Origin: Homalodisca vitripennis
Taxonomy: Eukaryota > Arthropoda > Insecta > Hemiptera > Cicadellidae
Direction of reading: 5' to 3'
Assembly (NCBI RefSeq): GCF_021130785.1
Contig: NW_025776831.1
Coordinates: forward strand, 59,353 to 123,352
DNA: 64,000 nt
Made by a program: the position numbers and the translations under genes. This document shows positions 56,876 to 64,000 of this stretch, piece by piece. The notes under the pieces are model-generated. The model saw only the letters and a list, made by a program, of their open reading frames with translations, was not told the origin of the DNA and ran no database searches. Positions within the stretch are counted from its first letter, which is position 1. Each line of letters begins with the position of its first letter.

Positions 56876-58375
56876 TAAGGACTGTTGTATAAATAATGCA
56901 TATCATATATTATATAATATATATATATATATATATATGAGTTTGCAATTTTTGATTTCATAACATAATTTTCATGTATATTGAAGCTTCTCTCAAAAAA
57001 TACTAGAATTGCAAAATATATGATTCTGTTACTACAAAGTTATAACCGTTGCGTAGGTGGGATTTGTCACAATAAGACTATTCAAAAATGACATGCATAA
57101 TCAGTTAATTAGAACAATAACATCTTTTTAAAGAACTCAGTTTATATATTTTATTAATTACTGTATACTATCATTATTCCATGCTGTAATTCTAATTATT
57201 TGCTTAATTTATTGAAAATAAAATCAACATGCATTTTAATAAGAAGTAATAATTTAAGTGAAACAAATTTATATACTTCTTTAATCCAGCTATGCAATTA
57301 CCCCAATATTACACTTAAATAATTTGTTGGATTGAATGAGGCACATTTTGGGATTGTACTTGATTAGCTAAAATAAGACAATATTTTAATTTATAATTTA
57401 AAAAAGTCTCAATAGTTCCATCTAAACATAGTTTAGAACAGTGTTCATATTGGAATACAACTGCTTAGAGAACAAATTATGGCTACACTTTCAAACCAAC
57501 CAGCCACGTTTATCGCATTAATTATTTCCACAGAATTTCTACAGTGGCTCGATTAAACTCCACAAACCAAATGTGATTACCATTTTCCAAAGTAATGACC
57601 ACCAGAACATTAATCCTCGTAGCTAATCTCTTTCCTGAATTACCAACGACGTTAAATAATTGGATTTCACTGAGCATTTTGTTATACAGTTTTATCTATA
57701 TTATCAGAGACAGGTTTGGATTTTAATAGGTATTTCAGTATATTTACCTGCAAGATATTGAGATCATATTAGACAACTTTTATTAAAATAAATATAATGA
57801 AATATTCAAATTATTATATAATTTGTCAAAGTTTACAACTCGTAATGTGTAATCACATATTTAATATATTTTTCAATAGCTATGTATAAATAAAAATTAA
57901 CATTTGAAAACATTAGTAAATTTGCTGCTAATATTTTTTAAATGTTAGTTTATTAAAGTTTGATTTTATGGTAAATAATTAATACATGACATTTTAAAAT
58001 TACAACAACTGGAAAGCTTTACCATCTAAAACTCTAACAAGGTTTTTACAGGAAAAGATACTATGGATAATGGATAATTTTTAGTTAATCGCTCATTAAA
58101 AAAATTTAGACTATTCTAATCATTATAGCAAAATTACTGCATATATACATTCTATCACATTTACATAAATGTCTGTGGTCTTCGTTTTTTTCGTCAGAAC
58201 TCATGTGTGTAATACATGAAGAAATAACGTTATCAACAAATATTCCCCATTGCATTGATATCAGGAAGTTACTACACCAAGATACTCTTTTTCCTGACAA
58301 TCTCATTTAAAATGCATATTTTCCACTTAAATAAAAAAAAACTTAAACTTAGTTGATAGAAATTTAGTGGTTGCT
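56876..58375. other. AT-rich noncoding interval
   Basis: A (TA)n run at 56910-56938; nothing else recognised. Confidence 0.5.
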
Positions 58376-58379
58376 CAGA

Positions 58380-58800
58380 TGGGCTCTCATACAAAACATT
58401 GCTGCGGGATCCAAAGCAGCCATTTCCACTCAGATTCGTGATGTGAATTCCGAACTTTCATTAAAACCAGCCGCCCTTGTGTTGACGGGACCATTTTCCA
58501 TCGAATTTTAAAAAACGAACTGGGTCTCTCGTGACAGGGAGTTGTGACACAAACCGAGAAACTAGTACGTACCAATAAGGTGGGCTAGAGAGGAAAGAAC
58601 GTAGATTAGCCAGGCTGATCGAGTAGAGGGGAAACGTAGGGTAATTTATAACTTTACCGGCTATGGAATCTTTCGACCGTATCTGTTCAAGACAGGCAAA
58701 ATACTGAAAATTTGGTAGTGTTCCTATTATACAGTATAAATTGGTTCTCGGATCTTTGTCTATACCCACATCCATATCTTTGCGTTCACTGTTTCTCTTC
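58380..58800 (+). pseudogene. R1-like LINE 3' fragment (probable)
   Basis: GC-richer block. Plus-strand reading of 58620-58700 gives VIYNFTGYGIFRPYLFKTGK, which fits the post-RT segment of the LINE at 1868-7262 (LTQFLTGHGYFQSYLFLMRK). The rest is too eroded to align by eye. The 125-codon ORF on the other strand is probably a shadow. Confidence 0.4.
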
Positions 58801-59900
58801 AGTAGCATAGTTAAAATAAAATACGGAAATCGAGTCAAGTTCAGCTAACTAAATATATTTTAAAATAAAATTCAAATTTTTTATACAGATATTCTAAGGG
58901 AATTCACTGAAATATTGTGCGTTACAAAGCATGTATGATTGGAATTTCGCTACTTCTAAACCAGTTTTAAAAACGATGAGGTATTATAAGTACCTTGAAC
59001 CAAGATAGTTTTTTCTATTACCCAAAAAATCCCACAAATATAAAGATTTCCAGGGAAACCATGAAGATTTCGCGATGTAGGTCAACATTTTGTTCCAGAT
59101 ATTCTTACTATTTTTTAGGCATTTCATTTAAGAATCTAAAACTCATAGAGTAAGTATTGTGAATTGAAATAAAGACGTGATGGAAAAATACAATACATTA
59201 ATGCAATATTTTGATAGTGATATGATAATGGGCCTTACACTCACTAACATCTAAATAGAAAATGTGTCAGAATATCCTTTTGTCGAAGTTTATTTTCAAT
59301 TGTGTCAGAATAGCCATCACGTCAGAAAGTTAAATAAACTATTTCTCAAAAAAATAAAAACAATGATATCCAGTTACGTACGTACACCATAATAGCACTA
59401 CGTTTTTAAGATTTTACAGTTACTTTATATAAAAATACTGATTTAATACAAAAATATTTTAATTTTTGATAAGTTTTTTTAGGGCGAAGTCTAAACGCGT
59501 TTATGATTTAAGTGATATATTACTTGATGTAATAGATCATATACATTTTGAACAAAAAATAGTTCAATCTATTGTTTAAAAAATATATTCCTTAATTCTT
59601 AGTACCCCATGAAATTAACTAAATAAACGTAACGTAAAACAGTAACAATTCAACAATATTACATTCTAAAGGAAGGAATTGATTTAAAATAATTTTTTGA
59701 CAGGTAGATTCAGAACTCCGTATTAGGTATTGTAGATTAGCAAACCTAAACTACACAGCTTATGAAAATGTGATATAATATGGAGAAAACGTTCACATTA
59801 ATTTAAAACAAGTATTTTTCAAAGATCAATAATGTATAAAATAACTTTGCCCACGTGGTTATTTATCGATAAAAATAAAACCGGCATTAAATAAGGGAAA
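58801..59900. other. AT-rich noncoding interval
   Basis: Nothing recognisable. Confidence 0.5.
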
Positions 59901-60045
59901 CGTTTCGGCTATAGGAGTACGTGCTTATTGCTAGGGAGCTGTCTGCAGTAAAATACATGGCTATTGAAGGCGGGTCGGAATGTGCGCTCTTATTGGGTAG
60001 TTCTAAGTCATGAGGAAATCCTCCCGAATAATGGGGATAAAAACT
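59901..60045 (-). repeat. Dispersed repeat Z, copy 2
   Basis: Inverted copy of 13981-14142. Confidence 0.7.
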
Positions 60046-61514
60046 CATAATTTAACGTTTTGTAAATGTAACCATACCTAAAAATTATCAAGAGTTGCAT
60101 TTATTCAAGTACAATATAATATAAAATATAAATTTAAAATATAAAAATATAATTATGAAGTTTGTAAAATTACCTTTACTGGTAAATTTAAAATAACTAT
60201 ATTATACTGCAGAAGAAAAATATATACTGTTACATACAATCAATATCGTAACCTTGAATTGTCCCTTCTGTATACAAATAAATGATAATTTTATTAGAAC
60301 ATTTAGTTGTAAATTCGTAATTATATTTAATTCTATACGAATGTTCATAAAACCGTACGATCTTTAGGTTCCAAATGGACAACATAAACTTTTGGTATGA
60401 CACTGAGTCATCATTTTCATAAAGTTTGCACTTATTTTATGCTCAACAAAGAATAAGCTTTTTAAAAATATACTATCAATAAATTTAAATTAAAACAAAA
60501 TAAGAGATAAGACATATTATTGTTTCATTCATTTATCAAATAAGAAATCTAATTAATATTGAACTCAGTGTGGGGAGATCAATGGTAAAATTACGTTTAT
60601 TAGTGGTAAGGGGGAGAATAAAATTCAATTTAATTTCAAACTTATTTTAAAAAAGTTATTGAAAGAATTCGATATTACTGCATTAGTATATATGTTATCA
60701 GTAAGAGTAATTGGTATCTGCTTACAGTTTTATGACCAATAAGAACATAATATTCAATGTACTCACAACGAACTTATAAAGTATTCTTATGTTCTTGAAA
60801 CACAATCACTGCTCACAATTAAAGCAAGGAACGTTTTACAGCACTCCACATGTTGGGCAAATATTTATTTGAGGTTGCATACAATTATATAAGTCAACCC
60901 ATGTCATTCTCTAGACGTCCTGTGGACATAAAAATATTCATACAGTTAAACAGAAAAGGAATTTTGGCTTCTTCCCGTCAAATAAAAAACGAAATAATGT
61001 AGAGGGCTACTACTTTTAATAATGCGATGAAATAAAATTGTCCATAATTGTAAAAGTTACAATTTTTGATTCTTTGTATTTGTACTCTACGAATAAACTA
61101 TGTGTGAGCTTTCAAATATTAACAATGTAAAAATCTCTAACATTCAGACAAAATGCTACGGAAGGAAAATCATGACCATCAACCTCTCATGCTAAAACTA
61201 TGTGATACTAGTCGGGTAACTTTGTTTTTTAAGTACTAGACATATAATTGTGTAGTAAAAGTACAATTTAATTGAGATAGTAAAACTTGTGATATGGTCG
61301 CAAACCTGACAAACTAGAAATACACTTTGTAGTATGTTTGATAATTATGTTAAATAAAGTTGGATTAGTGGACTAATAATATAAAACTATAAGTCAAGAC
61401 TGAAAATTTTTGAGAAATAATATTACAAAGTATTATAAATTAATGCAAAAAAATTAAACAGCAAACAATTGGAAACTCAGTATACTACCATTTATTTTGT
61501 ATGAACGTAACACC
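60046..61514. other. AT-rich noncoding interval
   Basis: Nothing recognisable. Confidence 0.5.
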
Positions 61515-61680
61515 TGCATTCTGTAAAGTAGTTATTAGTTTAAATTGGAACTTTGAAACTAGAGATTGGTTATCTCAAAGTAGAGATTCCGTTTCGAGAT
61601 AACGGTAACAAGCCGTTAACAATGACGTTGCATTTTCCGAGAGACTTCATTACTGCTCTGTTTTCCTCGTTTAGAAAGGC
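61515..61680 (-). repeat. Dispersed repeat Y, copy 2
   Basis: Inverted copy of 10815-10955. Confidence 0.65.
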
Positions 61681-61949
61681 AACAACTGTGTTTTTTTTAA
61701 TGAATTACTTTTGTATTGATGAGTCGATTCGTCGTCATTTATTAATTTTAATGATTAACGTAAGTTATATATTGAAGAGTTCGATTCGTCATTCATATTT
61801 GGATGTGCATTAACTAAATAGAAACTACTATATACATAATTTTATTACAACAAGTAACTGTATTAGGTTTTATATTTATATTTTAATTATTATACATAAT
61901 ATTAAATATTTCTTTAATTTTCTTATAATATGTTCATAAATATGTTCTA

Positions 61950-62900
61950 ACCAAGTTTAGACGTTGTCCAAGGGTGTTTTGTTACGATTGCTGAAGGGCC
62001 ACTTTTCACGGCAGGAGCTGTGCAGCTCTCAAACATAATCCTGACCTTTAGAACATGTCCTACAACCGAACCATCCGAATACACATGCCTGAAGAGAGCT
62101 TCCTCGAGGCATACTCGGACAAAACCATTGCGAGGATTTTCAAAGAGATACAATGGCTGCTCGACCGTCTTATGCTTCGGGTTGTATTGGCTTGGATTAT
62201 TAAGCACGGCTTGGCTCTATTGGCGAAGAAGACATAAATGAAACTTCTGACCAGATACGGGAATAAACACCGTCATCCAGGTTTGAGTATACCGTGATAT
62301 TTTTGAGGCAAGGAGTGCTGTGAAGTATCCCGGTGCGACGCTTCATATCAAAATATCGTCCTGAGACTAGATGTCCGAAGCGGCAAACAAGAAGGCTGTC
62401 ATATGCGACATTTTAGTAGATGGAGTGGTTAACGAACTGTCTCAGATCCGGCACTCGATTCTTATAGGGGTAAGCCAATCGTTGTGTTGAAATAAAGCAA
62501 GCATACGAAGGAACAGTTTGGAAACACACTCACTAAGGTTCAGGCATACACGATGAGAAACTGGCAGGAACGATAGAAGGGTAGGTTGGGCGGCTAAGAG
62601 GCCTATGAGAATGGATTGGTGCGAAACACGGGGAAGTAATTTTATACCCCCACTAGGGCCTCACTAGACATGCAACCTTGGAGTGTACCTTTTAAAAAGG
62701 GAGACTTTTGTAACCTCGAAATGTCCTTGTGAGAAATGTCGGAGCACGAAGGTGTCCAACCACATAGTTCTTGCTCTGTAGACATTGTGGTGGGGAGGGG
62801 TGAATAACGGAAGAATGGGACTCTAGATTGCCATAAGCCAAAGTTCACCGGGAATCATTGTTTAAAAAATGGTCTCTGAAAGACAGTCTTAAAATTGCAT
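61950..62900 (+). pseudogene. R1-like LINE reverse-transcriptase fragment, decayed
   Basis: Plus-strand frames show, in order, a GAVQLSNIIL segment where GAAQGSILG is expected, AYSDKTIARI in place of the YADD box, VLAWIIKHGLALLAKKT (family pattern WxxxHGLxLAxxKTE), and FEARSAVKYPGATLHIK (family KYLGVxLDxK). A weakly recognisable C-terminal cysteine segment lies near 62700-62790. The catalytic Asp pair is lost. Domain order matches the intact LINE at 1868-7262 but divergence is large. Confidence 0.6.
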
Positions 62901-63675
62901 CTTCTACATATGAAAAGTGAGTGCTGAAAGCAAAGACGAAAGGTATTAGAAAGAAGGTAATACAGTCCAACCTACGGATTGATTAATGCTAAAGGCCTTT
63001 GTTGCTTACTTAGACTCTCTCTTTAAATCATTCAGAAACCAGTCCCAATATAGGTTGATGCCTGGTCGGTGGGTATTACCATTTCTCCATACGTTTAAAA
63101 AGAATCAAATATTATTTTCATTTTAGTAATATTTTTTTATTTTGAAATACCGTTGCTTAAAATAGATAGAACTTTTGCATTTTGTGGATTAAAGATTTTA
63201 ATGTGTTTGCTGTACTGGTGTACAGTTTGAAACAAAGTTACAAAATGCATGCCCTTACAACAAGTATCATCAGTACCATTCTTATTTCTACATAAATTTT
63301 TACTAAGAACGTTTTACTTTCAGATTATATTTAAACTGAGAGAAAGTGCACACCAACTTGTGTACATTTCTTTTAATTGTAATTATATTTTTAAGAGTAA
63401 ATACTAATGCACGTACTTACAAACTAGACGTTGGCTTTGGTATATACATAATAATAGTAAAGCAATCTACCTATCAACTATATCATTATCGAATTTGATA
63501 AAGGTAAACCTAATATTCAGGACCTGCTACGAGAAACAAAAATGGACGCCTTTTACTGTAGGTATTTTTTTAGATGATCTAAACCTTTAAAAATAGCTCC
63601 ATGGATCTAACCAAAAACGATAATTATAAATGAAGGAATAACAATATAGTAGCTAAAGCCAAGCTTTTTTCAATA
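62901..63675. other. AT-rich noncoding interval
   Basis: Nothing recognisable. Confidence 0.5.
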
Positions 63676-64000
63676 ATAATAAATAAGTAGATAAATAAAT
63701 AAATAAATAAATAAGGACTTTATTTTGGAGCGGTTTTCAACAATAATTGCTGGTTTACAAAAACGACTCATGTCTTATTATAGTTCTTAAAAAATTAAAA
63801 GCTTATTTTATAGTTATTAATAAATAAAAACATAATATTAGACATACAGTTATATATGGCTATATCACCTTGTATCGTACATTAAATACTTGTATATATT
63901 TTTTTTGTATGTCGTTTCAGATACACCCTGGCCTGTTACGCTGGAGGACAGTTCATTATATAATTTGGGAGCAAAGTACGCAAATCGCTTTCTTTCAAAT
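63676..64000 (-). pseudogene. LINE C-terminus and 3' end, cut by the window edge
   Basis: The minus strand enters at 64000 with ERKRFAYFAPKLYNEL, the pattern (Y/F)xAPKLxNxLP common near the C-terminus of Jockey/CR1-type ORF2. It runs out through an AT-rich 3' region to a (TTTA)n tail at 63680-63713. The rest lies outside the window. Confidence 0.5.

Noticed and set aside
58461..58838. 125-codon minus-strand ORF
   Set aside because: No recognised domain, and the opposite strand reads as a LINE fragment, so it is more likely a shadow. Confidence in this rejection is only moderate.

Overview
The window reads as nuclear DNA of an insect. It is AT-rich and intron-poor, full of microsatellites, and contains R1-like and Jockey-like LINEs, mariner, piggyBac, IS630/Tc1-like debris and a Polinton. 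A sap-feeding hemipteran is a guess. I see no host protein-coding gene, rRNA or tRNA that I can support. Nearly all coding capacity belongs to mobile elements.

Layout. 1868-7262 is a near full-length R1-clade-like LINE on the minus strand (gag-like ORF1, endonuclease/RT ORF2, poly(A) tail), bounded by a perfect 13-bp target-site duplication. 8486-9640 hides a heavily decayed piggyBac-type transposase (minus). 9.7-18.2 kb is AT-rich noncoding DNA with old dispersed repeats. 18318-33980 is a 15.7-kb Polinton/Maverick (adintovirus-like) element inserted in a TA microsatellite, with ~355-bp terminal inverted repeats that differ by one base. 34399-35600 is a mariner copy (minus) abutting the 3' end of a Jockey-like LINE. 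From 36 kb onward AT-rich DNA carries tandem repeats, a TTAA-flanked foldback element, an internally deleted piggyBac (48548-49949), a Jockey/CR1-like LINE (52859-55321) inside an older repeat, an IS630/Tc1-like fragment and several LINE fragments.

The Polinton is the most informative part. In order it encodes a small OB-fold-like candidate (-), protein-primed DNA polymerase B, a zinc ribbon, a retroviral-type integrase, a triple zinc-knuckle protein, a BRO-N protein (-), a penton-like minor capsid candidate (-), a packaging ATPase, a phospholipase A2-domain protein, an adenain-like maturation protease with an upstream basic/hydrophobic domain, a fibre-like coiled-coil protein with phage-tail-type repeats, further tiny zinc ribbons, a candidate major capsid protein and small unknown genes. 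Together these are a replication, integration and virion-morphogenesis set. Many genes are split by +/-1 indels, mostly in homopolymers, while the terminal repeats are almost identical. That is what uncorrected assembly indels, or a young copy that was recently silenced, would look like.

The observation I would follow first is a shared 14-base signal, TTCTATNTAAATGG. It overlaps the start codon of four Polinton genes exactly, on both strands and with all four bases at N, and has looser variants at several others. It looks like a coordinated initiator or promoter. The polymerase upstream region also holds a perfect 18-bp-arm hairpin and a 56-bp direct repeat, a candidate origin or control region.
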